This document shows, piece after piece, positions 37,329-45,257 of a stretch of 45,956 nt of DNA. Position 1 is the first letter of the stretch, and each line of letters opens with the position of its first letter. Under the pieces are notes generated by a model, which had not been told where the DNA came from, searched no databases, and saw only the letters and a program-made list of their open reading frames with translations. The translations under genes and the position numbers were made by a program. Source of the stretch: Akkermansia muciniphila (GTDB lineage: Bacteria > Verrucomicrobiota > Verrucomicrobiia > Verrucomicrobiales > Akkermansiaceae); assembly GCA_945873305.1 (NCBI GenBank), contig CAMCCX010000013.1:1-45956 (forward strand), read 5' to 3'.

Positions 37329-38645
37329 TTAGAATGAGAAACGGAGGCCGCTCATGAAGGTGTAGCCGTCGTAGTCGCCGCCGCCGAGGGTGGAGTATTC
37401 GAGGCCGTTCATGAGCTTGAGCTTGTGGCCGTAGAGGTAGTAGTTGAGGCCGACGTAGGCGGAGGTGTAGGTGTTGCCTTTTTCGTCGTCGCCGGAGACA
37501 AGGCGCTCATAGCGGGATGGGACGCGCAGACCATCGGGATCGGAGGAGCTTGCCACTTGCAGGCGACCGACCAATTGGAGGCCATCGGCGATGAAGTAGG
37601 ACGGGATGATGCTCAGGGCGAGCACGTCCGATTGATTGATGGTTTGAGGGCCGTATTTGCCTTTGCTGCTGTAGCGATCCTCGGTTCCTTCAAAGCCGAA
37701 TCCGTAGAGCAGTTCGGTGGTCAAACCGAAACGGCCGCTGGTGATGTCGTTGGTCAGGGCGATGGAATCCGTGAAGTCGGGAGAGGTGCTGGGAGTGTAA
37801 GCCTCGTCCTTGAGGTCGGCGAATCCTGGCGCGCTGTTGTGCATGTAGTGGAAGGAGGCCACGGCGGTGTCCAACCCGGCTTGTGCGGAGTAGTCGTAAC
37901 CGATTTTTCCGAGCACGACGACACCCTGATCGAAGCTGGAGAACTCGCGGACGCGGTCGCTGCCGTAAATTCCGAGTTCATAGAGCCAGTGTTCCTGGAT
38001 GCCTTTTCCGGAGACCCATGCGCCGGTCAACTCGCCGGGGAAGAGGGTGTTGGAGATCAGGCTGCGCTCGATGGTGAGGATTTCCTTGGAGGAGATTTCC
38101 TGTTCGCGGCTGAATTTCACTTTGGTCTTGCCTGCGGAGATGTTGAGGGCGTCCGAAGGGGCGTAGGTGATGAAGAGGTCGTAGATGTCCTTGTAGAACG
38201 TGTTGTCGCCCGAGTTGTCTTGGCCGTCGTTATCGACGTTGATCTGGCCTTCGAACTTCCAGTTTTGGAACCACTTGGATTTGAAACCGATGCGGGCGCG
38301 ACGGGCTTCGATGTCGTTGCCCCAGACATTTTCGTCGTTGCCGGCGTCCTTGTAGTCGGAGGTGTTGAAGCTGTCGTCGTTCGACTCGCCGTAAATCGAC
38401 TGCACCTGCAAGCGGCCTTGGAGGGAGAATTCCTGGAGGATCGGGTTGCTGTCGTCTTTATAGAGCGTGAAGGCGGACCAGGCGCGGTCCCAAGCGGTGT
38501 CGCCGGGGAATTTGCCGACCAGCAGGCCGGTGGCGGTGCTTGGGGAAGCGGGCGCTTCGGTGGTGGCGGCGGTGTCGGTGCCGGCTTGGGCAGCGAGGCA
38601 GCCAAGCAGGCTGGTGGCGAGCAGGGTGCGTTGGATTGATTTCAT
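37329..38645 (-). CDS. OprP/OprO-like porin, phosphate-operon associated
   Basis: A 438-residue outer-membrane porin with signal MKSIQRTLLATSLLGCLAAQA. Characteristic OprP/O features: IEARRARIGFKSKWFQNWKFEGQIN, DIYDLFITYAPSDALNISAGKTKVKFSREQEISSKEILTIERS and the terminal strand YTFMSGLRFSF ending in Phe. OprP-type channels pass phosphate or polyphosphate. Its place as first gene of the pst operon and the Pho-box-like sites upstream support that role. The substrate is inferred. ATG 38645 is used; ATG 38654 is three codons further. Confidence 0.88.
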   Translation of the reverse strand: MKSIQRTLLATSLLGCLAAQAGTDTAATTEAPASPSTATGLLVGKFPGDTAWDRAWSAFTLYKDDSNPILQEFSLQGRLQVQSIYGESNDDSFNTSDYKDAGNDENVWGNDIEARRARIGFKSKWFQNWKFEGQINVDNDGQDNSGDNTFYKDIYDLFITYAPSDALNISAGKTKVKFSREQEISSKEILTIERSLISNTLFPGELTGAWVSGKGIQEHWLYELGIYGSDRVREFSSFDQGVVVLGKIGYDYSAQAGLDTAVASFHYMHNSAPGFADLKDEAYTPSTSPDFTDSIALTNDITSGRFGLTTELLYGFGFEGTEDRYSSKGKYGPQTINQSDVLALSIIPSYFIADGLQLVGRLQVASSSDPDGLRVPSRYERLVSGDDEKGNTYTSAYVGLNYYLYGHKLKLMNGLEYSTLGGGDYDGYTFMSGLRFSF

Positions 38646-38670
38646 GGATTGCATTTGTTTTTAGTGGCTT

Positions 38671-38873
38671 GTGTGACGAAATCGCACGGATTCCGCCACA
38701 CACGGACGCTAGGTAATGATTTGGCGGGGATTTCCCAAGGCGGCCTTTGTGACAAAGTTGTCACAAAGCGCCCCGGGGCCCCCGGTTCGCGCATGAAATG
38801 GGTGGTGAAGCCGTTCACTGGGGCCTTTCTGCGTGGCCGGGCATCGGCTGGATAGGGAGAAAGTGTGACGAAA
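38671..38873 (-). promoter_or_regulatory. Cluster of Pho-box-like sites upstream of the porin
   Basis: Three related sites lie within 203 bases. GTGTGACGAAA occurs exactly at 38671-38681 and 38863-38873. Between them, CTTTGTGACA (38745-38754) and TGTCACAAAG (38759-38768) form a 10-bp perfect inverted repeat; read on the minus strand the same stretch is two 11-base tandem units, CTTTGTGACAA then CTTTGTCACAA. Eleven-base direct repeats of a TGTCA-like core are the known layout of PhoB boxes. They probably control the phosphate operon. The regulator is not in the window. Confidence 0.55.
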
Positions 38874-39068
38874 CCGCCATGATCGGACATTGGCGGACCG
38901 GCTCTGGAGCGGCGGGCACTGCTGGGCCCGCTGTTTCCTAGCCGCTGCCGGTGCTTTCAGCTCGCTTGATGAGCAAAGGAATATGGATTCCGCCGGCTGT
39001 TTCACAACCTTTTGGGTTGCCGGGGCCGCGGGCTTTGCTAGCGTGCCGCCGATTGATTGGGAAAGGTA
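38874..39068. other. Upper part of the porin-HNH divergent region
   Basis: No gene is seen. GGAAAGGT just before 39069 is a good ribosome-binding site for the HNH gene. No convincing -35/-10 pair was found. Confidence 0.4.
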
Positions 39069-39680
39069 ATGACTGCCATACTCGAACATCCCGTGCTCGT
39101 CTTGAATCGGTTCTGGCAACCGATCCACACCTGTTCCGTCCGCCGCTCGCTGCATTTGCTCTGCATCGGCCATGCACAAGTCGTGCAGGTGGAGGGCGAC
39201 GAGCGCTTCAACTCCCATGATCTCTCGTCGTGGATTTCCTACTCGGTCGGAAATGCCAGCGATGAAATGATCCACGGCGCGAGGATCGCCATCCGCGTTC
39301 CCAAGATCGTCGTGCTGTCGCTCTACGACCGCTTGCCGCGGCTGGAGGTGAAATTCACCCGCCGCAATGTTTTCCTGCGGGACAAGTTCACCTGCCAGTA
39401 TTGCACCAAGGTGTTGCCCGAGACCCAGCTCAATCTTGACCATGTCACGCCGCGCGACAAAGGCGGGCGCACCACTTGGGACAACATTGTCACCTCCTGT
39501 TTCCGCTGCAACACGCGCAAGGGCAACAAGCTGCCGCACGAGGCTAACATGCACCCGCAGAGCAAGCCGCTCGCCCCGCGCTGGCGGCCGCTTTTCGGCA
39601 TGCACGAGAACGGCCTCGCCGACGAGAGCTGGAACCATTTCCTCCATCAGGACCGGGCCGAGACACGCCGCTCGGCTTGA
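39069..39680 (+). CDS. HNH endonuclease family protein
   Basis: A 203-residue protein with a C-terminal HNH nuclease domain (about residues 95-150): FLRDKFTCQYCTKVLPETQL, NLDHVTPRDKGGRTTWDNIV, TSCFRCNTRKGNK. The CxxC...CxxC pairs bind zinc and DHV-N-N form the bba-metal active site. The N-terminal half (VLVLNRFWQPIHTCSVRRSL, RVPKIVVLSLYDRLP) is the usual partner in this widespread family of stand-alone HNH proteins, which is common in many phyla and whose role is not known; it is not a homing enzyme here. The ATG is supported by GGAAAGGT. Confidence 0.9.
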   Translation: MTAILEHPVLVLNRFWQPIHTCSVRRSLHLLCIGHAQVVQVEGDERFNSHDLSSWISYSVGNASDEMIHGARIAIRVPKIVVLSLYDRLPRLEVKFTRRNVFLRDKFTCQYCTKVLPETQLNLDHVTPRDKGGRTTWDNIVTSCFRCNTRKGNKLPHEANMHPQSKPLAPRWRPLFGMHENGLADESWNHFLHQDRAETRRSA

Positions 39681-40073
39681 ATGTCCGCCTGCTTGCGGAT
39701 TGATAGAAAAGACGGGCGGTGGGCATGGCTGGCAGCATGCGGGCGTTCGAATGGCATGGCTCGGCCGAGCGCGAGAGCTTGCTTCCGGATCAGGTAATTA
39801 CGGAGAATTCGAGCGGGCTATAAGAGGATATGCGTAGCGAATATGGCTGGACTCCTCATCTTTCATAACCATGAAGCCCAAGCAAGCATCCTGGAAGGCG
39901 CGCCTTTCGGATGGATTTGAAAAGCCCTCAACGAAGGTGTCACGGGAGCAAGCATGGGCCCGCGCGGTCGCTCTTTCAGCATTGACACCACTGCGCATTT
40001 CTTGCTAACGCTAATAAGTTCAATCAGATTTTAACTGTCGAAAGCGCTATTTACCCCGCAAAAACCAACATCA
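39681..40073. other. 393-base gap before the cytochrome cluster
   Basis: No recognisable gene. A minus-strand frame at 39798-39998 (66 residues) has no known features. The DNA is visibly richer in A+T near its right end. TTGACA at 39982-39987 followed after 18 bases by TAACGC (40006-40011) is a possible promoter about 65 bases before the first cytochrome gene; the -10 match is poor. No tRNA or terminator was recognised. Confidence 0.35.
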
Positions 40074-40952
40074 ATGAAGACCTTCTGGAAACTTACCCGG
40101 CCCGCGGCCCTGAGCTGCTGGATTCGCAACCTGCGCAAAAACCTGTTGTGGATCGCGGGAGGAGGAGCGTCCACGGCGTTGATCCTGATTTCCTGCGGGA
40201 CTACCGGCCGCACAATGATGGCTCCGCCAAGCATCGCCGGAGCCGAGTTCATCGGCTCGGAGGCCTGTTCGGAGTGCCACGAGAAAATCAACCGCGACTT
40301 CCGCACCGCGGACCACGCCAAGCTCCAGGCCAAGGGCGACAACGCCAAGGACATGGGCTGCGAGTCCTGCCATGGACCCGGCAGCAAGCACAAGGAGTCG
40401 GGTGGCGAAGCCGGCACTATCGTCAATCCCCACAAATCTCCCGAAACCTGCTTCCAGTGCCACCTCGACAAAAAAGCCGAGTTCAGCCTGCCCTACAGCC
40501 ACCCCGTGCTCGCCGGCAAGATGACCTGCTCGGACTGCCACGACCCGCACAAGGGCAACGCCGTCAAAGGCGGCGGCACCCAGCTCCACGGCAATAACGA
40601 AACCTGCGCCGAGTGCCACAAGGCCCAGACCCAGCATTTCATCTTCTCGCACGATGCGGTGAAGGAGGGATGCTCGACCTGCCATAATCCGCACGGATCG
40701 GTGAACCAGAAGATGCTCACCGAACGCAACGCCACGCTCTGCCTCAAGTGCCACTTCGACAGCCACACTGGCCTCGGCACGAACAAGAACTCATCCACTA
40801 TCATCAATGGACAGATGGGGCCGTCCGGCAGCCACGGTCCTACCAACGCGACCAGTGGCGCCATCAACCGCTTCAACCAAGGCACCTGCTGGAGCGCCGG
40901 TTGCCACGAGGCAGTCCACGGCTCCAACACCAACGTCGAACTGCGTTTCTAA
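40074..40952 (+). CDS. Octaheme MtrA/DmsE-like cytochrome c with lipobox
   Basis: A 292-residue cytochrome with seven CxxCH motifs (Cys 65, 96, 126, 152, 178, 200, 223) and an eighth of unusual spacing, CWSAGCH (272-278). The spacing and His distribution (SHPVLAGKMTCSDCHDPH, FSHDAVKEGCSTCHNPHGSV) match the MtrA/PioA/DmsE family, normally decaheme, which carries electrons across the periplasm into an MtrB barrel. The N-terminus (NLLWIAGGGASTALILISCG) has a lipobox at Cys41, so it may be lipid-anchored. The long basic segment before it could mean the true start is further in. It is the first gene of the cluster, 21 bases before the barrel gene. Confidence 0.9.
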   Translation: MKTFWKLTRPAALSCWIRNLRKNLLWIAGGGASTALILISCGTTGRTMMAPPSIAGAEFIGSEACSECHEKINRDFRTADHAKLQAKGDNAKDMGCESCHGPGSKHKESGGEAGTIVNPHKSPETCFQCHLDKKAEFSLPYSHPVLAGKMTCSDCHDPHKGNAVKGGGTQLHGNNETCAECHKAQTQHFIFSHDAVKEGCSTCHNPHGSVNQKMLTERNATLCLKCHFDSHTGLGTNKNSSTIINGQMGPSGSHGPTNATSGAINRFNQGTCWSAGCHEAVHGSNTNVELRF

Positions 40953-40973
40953 TCCCCAAATCCCACCCACACT

Positions 40974-43184
40974 ATGAAACCGATTCTTTTCTCGAATATC
41001 CTGGGGCGTTCCAAAACCATGCGCCTGTTCCGTCACGCGCTCGTTGCTCCGGCACTTATGATCACGGTCAGTGTCTCACAGGCCGGCACCACCGCCGCGC
41101 CGGCTCAAGCTGAGGAACCAACACCCGCGGCCAACTGGATCAACTTCACCATCGGCGGTGCCTTTGTCAGCGGCGATGACGCCCACTTCATGCAGCGCAC
41201 GCGGTCCCGTGACTTCTAGGGTGGCATTGAGGACGTGATGTTTTCACATGAGCTCAACGACTCGACGACCTTCACCCTCGACGGCCACGCGTTGCCGGGT
41301 AACGAGGACTACGAGATCAACATGGACCTTGAGAACACCGACCTTGGATACGTCAAGTTCGGATTCAAGCAGTTCCGCACGTGGTATGACGCCAGTGGCG
41401 GATATCTCCAAGGATCCAACATGGATGCCAGCTTGGTGAATGACATTCTTGACGACGAACGCTCGATCGACCGTGGCGAAATCTATTTCGAGGCTGGTCT
41501 GCGCAAGGAAGATTTTCCGGAAATCACCTTCTCCTACCGTCACCTTTATCGGAACGGCGATAAGGACACCTTATGCTGGGGTGACAGCCGCACTAATAGC
41601 AGCTGGGGCGGCGTCACCGGCAGCAACACGGCATTCAAGTTCATGCCAGGCTTGTGGGATATTGATGAAACCACCGATATTTTCGAACTCGATGCCGATC
41701 ACACCGTCGGCAACACGGATCTCGGAATGGGCCTGGTATACGAGAATTACAGCATCGACAACACCCGCACCATGAATCGCTGGGGGAGCCGCACGAGTCC
41801 GTCTCCGACAACATTCGGCATTAACGAAGTCATTCAGAATGAAAAAACTGAGGCGGATATGTTCGCGGGTAACATTCATTCAGTGACACGCTTCAACGAC
41901 AAGGCATGGCTGTCCTTCGCCGCTTCGTATAGTAACTTGGACACCGACATCGACGGTGGCTCCCGGCGTTTCATTTACAGCCCGCAGACCCTGCCCGCCA
42001 CCACCCCGCAGCGCGACTATAGCTATGACCAGATGAGCGGAGGAAGCAGTGTGGACCAGTTCATCACCAATCTCAACTTTATGTGGGTGCCGGTGCAGGA
42101 CCTGACCGTGACTCCGTCCTTGCGCTATGAGCACGAGAACGTCGACACGATCAGCAAGTTCAATGCTTACAACGGCTCCGCTTCTTGGCTCGGGCTTGAG
42201 TCGCTGTCATCCAATACCGATATGGACTCCACCACCGGAGCCATTGATATCCGCTACACCGGACTAGACAACATCGTCCTTTATGCCAAGGGCGAGTGGG
42301 GTAATGAGAGCGAGAGCCTGCACCGCGTGGACAACTATTTGCCCGGAGAGCTTCTCGACACCGATGTGGACATTGACGAGCAGGAATACACCCTTGGTGC
42401 CAACTGGTATGCCCTTAGCAACCTGAGTTTCTCCGTCCAAGGTCTTCATATGAGCCGGGACCAATCATTGGATCATGAGGTTGGGAACCAGACCAATTCT
42501 CCTGTCAGCGCAAACGGTGGTTCCAACAACTTCCGTCCGATCATGATGGAGCACAACTCCGAGATTGATGATTTGAACCTGCGGATGACCTGGCGGCCAA
42601 TGTCCAACGTCTCGTTGGTGACACGCTATGACTACGTCCACGCAGAGTATGAAAATCGCGGGTTGGACGAGCAAAATAATGCAACAGGTGGTGCGATTGC
42701 GGGAACGCTGGATCCGCTCAATTTGATCGAAAGCGGCGACGTCGCTTCGCATATACTCAGCCAAAGCGTGACTTGGAATCCATTTGCCTCGATGTATGTG
42801 CAAGGCACAATCAGCTGGATCAGCTCGGAAACCGACACTCCGGAAGACTACACCGGTGATGCCGACAACGACTGCCTTGTAGGCAGCTTGACCGCCGGTT
42901 ACGCGATTGACGCCCGCACTGAATTGACCGCTACCTACTCCTACTATCAGTCTAACAACTATGTGGCCAGCCGGAGTTACAATGGAACGCCAACCATGGG
43001 ATACGGTTATGAGACCGAGGAGCACATGATCGCCCTGACCCTGTCTCGGGTGATCACTGAGAACATGGTCTGGAACCTGCGCTACGGGTTCATCACCAAC
43101 AACACCACCGACACCGACCAAAGCGGCGGCTACGACGATTTCGACGCGCACATGGTGTCAACGGGCTTGCAAGTGCGCTTTTGA
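40974..43184 (+). pseudogene. MtrB/PioB-like outer-membrane barrel with in-frame amber codon
   Basis: One continuous frame of 736 codons, broken only by TAG at 41217-41219 (codon 82), encodes a decaheme-associated outer-membrane beta barrel of the MtrB/PioB family. The N-terminal part has a signal (MRLFRHALVAPALMITVSVSQA). The region around the stop, SGDDAHFMQRTRSRDF-stop-GGIED, matches the family pattern where Tyr or Phe precedes GGIE. The remainder is a run of amphipathic strands (YVKFGFKQFRTWYDASGGYL, ATYSYYQSNNYVASRSYNG) ending MVSTGLQVRF. Restart at ATG 41235, with GAGG upstream, would lack the signal. The gene is otherwise intact, so the stop is recent, suppressed or an error. Confidence 0.85.
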
Positions 43185-43221
43185 TCTGCCAGAACATTAT
43201 CGATACTTCCTTAAATCATAA

Positions 43222-43560
43222 ATGACCAATACCATGAAACTCCAGATGTCACTCCTCTCGATCGCCCTGTTGCTGGGAACCCCCGCAGCCTTCGGCGATG
43301 CCGCGGCGCTTTACGCCAAGAATTGCGCCTCCTGCCACGCCAAAGACGGTAGCGGCGATACCAAGATGGGCAAGAAGGCCGGTGCTCGGGATTACCGGGA
43401 CGCCACGGTTCAGGCCTCGTTCAGTGATGCCGAAGGCCTCAAGGCCATCAAGGAAGGTGTAACCAAGGACGGTAAGGAAAAAATGAAGGCATACGGGTCC
43501 AAGGTTTCCGATGCGGAGGCCAAGGAGTTGCTCGCCTACATTCGCACCTTCAAGAAGTAA
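43222..43560 (+). CDS. Small monoheme c-type cytochrome
   Basis: A 112-residue exported cytochrome. Signal: MKLQMSLLSIALLLGTPAAFG. One heme site, YAKNCASCHAKDGSGDTKMG, with a likely distal Met in KEKMKAYGSKVSDAEAKEL. The fold is the ordinary class I cytochrome c, soluble in the periplasm. Located between the barrel gene (37-base gap) and the NapC-like gene, it is a candidate shuttle between the inner- and outer-membrane parts of the electron chain. ATG 43234 is an alternative start that gives the same signal. Confidence 0.92.
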   Translation: MTNTMKLQMSLLSIALLLGTPAAFGDAAALYAKNCASCHAKDGSGDTKMGKKAGARDYRDATVQASFSDAEGLKAIKEGVTKDGKEKMKAYGSKVSDAEAKELLAYIRTFKK

Positions 43561-43610
43561 CAATTCATGAAATCCGGTGCCGGTCATCCGCGGCCGGAAC
43601 GGTTCCAGTC

Positions 43611-43642
43611 GCGGAGTCTCGGTCACGGGACTCCGCTTTTTT
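43611..43642 (+). terminator. Intrinsic terminator after the monoheme cytochrome
   Basis: GCGGAGTC (43611-43618) pairs with GACTCCGC (43629-43636) across a 10-base loop, followed by six T residues. It would reduce read-through into the NapC-like gene, so that gene may have lower or separate expression. Confidence 0.85.
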
Positions 43643-43674
43643 AAAGTCAGTAACAACCCAAACGCCCATCGATC

Positions 43675-45171
43675 ATGTCAGAAGAAATTTCGCCGACTCC
43701 GACCGCCAGTCGTCTCAACCGCTTGCGCAACTGGCTCAGCTTGGCCGGGATGGTGCTCGCTATAGCCGCGTTTTTCGCGTTTATCCTGCTATTTGCCGTG
43801 GACTTGATGGCCGCCCATGCGAACCCGTACATGGGCATTCTCGCATACGTGGTCGCGCCCATGTTTCTGTTGATGGGCCTCGCTTTGATCCTGCTGGGAT
43901 ACGCTCTGGAAACCCGCAGAATCCGCAAAGGGCTTCCCGAAAAGGATTCCGCGTTTGTCCTGAACATCAACCTGTCCCGCCCGCGGGACCGCCGCCTGAT
44001 GGTCGCCTTCGTCGGTGGCAGCCTCGGGTTCCTGTTCCTGACCGCGTTCGGCAGCTACGAGACCTATCACCTGATGGAGACGAATTCGTTCTGCGGCGAG
44101 ACCTGCCACACGCCGATGGAACCCGAGTACAAGGCATATCAGCATTCCGCTCACGCCCAAGTGGATTGCGTCGCCTGTCACATCGGCCCCGGCACGACTG
44201 CTTACATCAAGACGAAAATCAACGGAGTGAAGCAGATGTATCATCAAATTCTCGGGGATTTCGACCGTCCTATCAAGATTCTCAATCCGAACCTGCGGCT
44301 GGCCCAGGAAACCTGTCAGACCTGTCACTGGTCGCAGAAACATTTCGGGGATGTGCACAAGACCTATCGACATTTCCTCGCGGACGAGACGAACACGCCG
44401 TTCACCGTGCAAATGATCCTCAAGGTGGGCGGCAGTGACCCGGTGCATGGTCCCGTCGAGGGCATCCACTCGCACATGAACGTCTCCAACAAGATCGAGT
44501 TCATCGCGCTTGATGAAGAGCGCCTGAATATCCCTTGGGTGCGCGTGACCGATGCCAATGGCAAGGTGACGGAATACCGGACCGAGGAATTCAGGGACGA
44601 CATTTCGAAACATCCGATCCGCAACATGGATTGCATGGATTGCCACAACCGGCCCGCCCACAACTTCGCCTCCCCGAACGATGCGGTGGACCAGTCCATT
44701 GCGATGGGCCGCATCGATCCCGCCATTCCGTGGGCCAAGGCCAAGGTGGTCAAGGTTCTGGCAGCTTCATATTCTACCCGCGAGGAGGCTCACGAGAAGA
44801 TCGCGGCTTCGCTCCGCGCCGAATATCCGGAGGACCAACGGGTGGACGCGCTGATCAAGGAAACCCTGGCCATCTATAAAAACAACTTCTTTCCCGAGAT
44901 GAAAGCCGATTGGCGCGCCCACCCGAATTTCATCGGGCACAAGGACTCCAACGGCTGCTTCCGCTGCCATGATGGAAAGCACATGGCGGCGAACGGCACC
45001 GATTCGATCAAGGGTAGCGATTGCAACGCCTGCCACCTCATCGTCGCCCAAGGTGCGGGCCAGGAACTCGAAAAGGTGAATCCGAAGGGCTTCGAGTTTT
45101 TCCACGTGGACTCGGAATACACCGAACCCAACTGCGCCGAGTGCCACAACGGGCAGATTCAAGAGGAGTAA
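43675..45171 (+). CDS. NapC/NirT-like heptaheme inner-membrane cytochrome
   Basis: A 498-residue protein with three membrane helices (about 22-44, 53-75 and 109-125) followed by a periplasmic multiheme domain. Heme motifs: CGETCH (Cys140, the CX3CH form with TPMEPE after it), CVACH, CQTCH, CMDCH, CFRCH, CNACH and CAECH, seven in all. The first two lie in the NapC/NrfH-type block NSFCGETCHTPMEPEYKAYQHSAHAQVDCVACHIGPG. Such proteins exchange electrons with membrane quinol. Three helices and seven hemes are more than the one helix and four hemes of classical NapC, so it is a distant relative. It would be the inner-membrane end of the chain. Confidence 0.92.
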   Translation: MSEEISPTPTASRLNRLRNWLSLAGMVLAIAAFFAFILLFAVDLMAAHANPYMGILAYVVAPMFLLMGLALILLGYALETRRIRKGLPEKDSAFVLNINLSRPRDRRLMVAFVGGSLGFLFLTAFGSYETYHLMETNSFCGETCHTPMEPEYKAYQHSAHAQVDCVACHIGPGTTAYIKTKINGVKQMYHQILGDFDRPIKILNPNLRLAQETCQTCHWSQKHFGDVHKTYRHFLADETNTPFTVQMILKVGGSDPVHGPVEGIHSHMNVSNKIEFIALDEERLNIPWVRVTDANGKVTEYRTEEFRDDISKHPIRNMDCMDCHNRPAHNFASPNDAVDQSIAMGRIDPAIPWAKAKVVKVLAASYSTREEAHEKIAASLRAEYPEDQRVDALIKETLAIYKNNFFPEMKADWRAHPNFIGHKDSNGCFRCHDGKHMAANGTDSIKGSDCNACHLIVAQGAGQELEKVNPKGFEFFHVDSEYTEPNCAECHNGQIQEE

Positions 45172-45257
45172 TCGTCTGATTTTCCGCTCCTTTCTTGCTC
45201 ATGAATTGACGCTTTCATCTGCGCGGTGAAGCTTCGTTTCGTAAGCATTCATTGCCC

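Noticed and set aside
39798-39998. A 66-codon minus-strand frame in the gap before the cytochrome cluster.
   Set aside because: No domain, no ribosome-binding site and no hydrophobic or Cys pattern. Not supported as a gene.
41217-41219. Genome-wide reassignment of TAG to an amino acid, suggested by TAG at Tyr positions in both the MtrB-like gene and IS66 tnpC.
   Set aside because: TAG ends rph at the normal family length and also ends glgP. The tnpC case is in a gene with other lesions. Tyr to TAG needs one base change, so two cases are not surprising.
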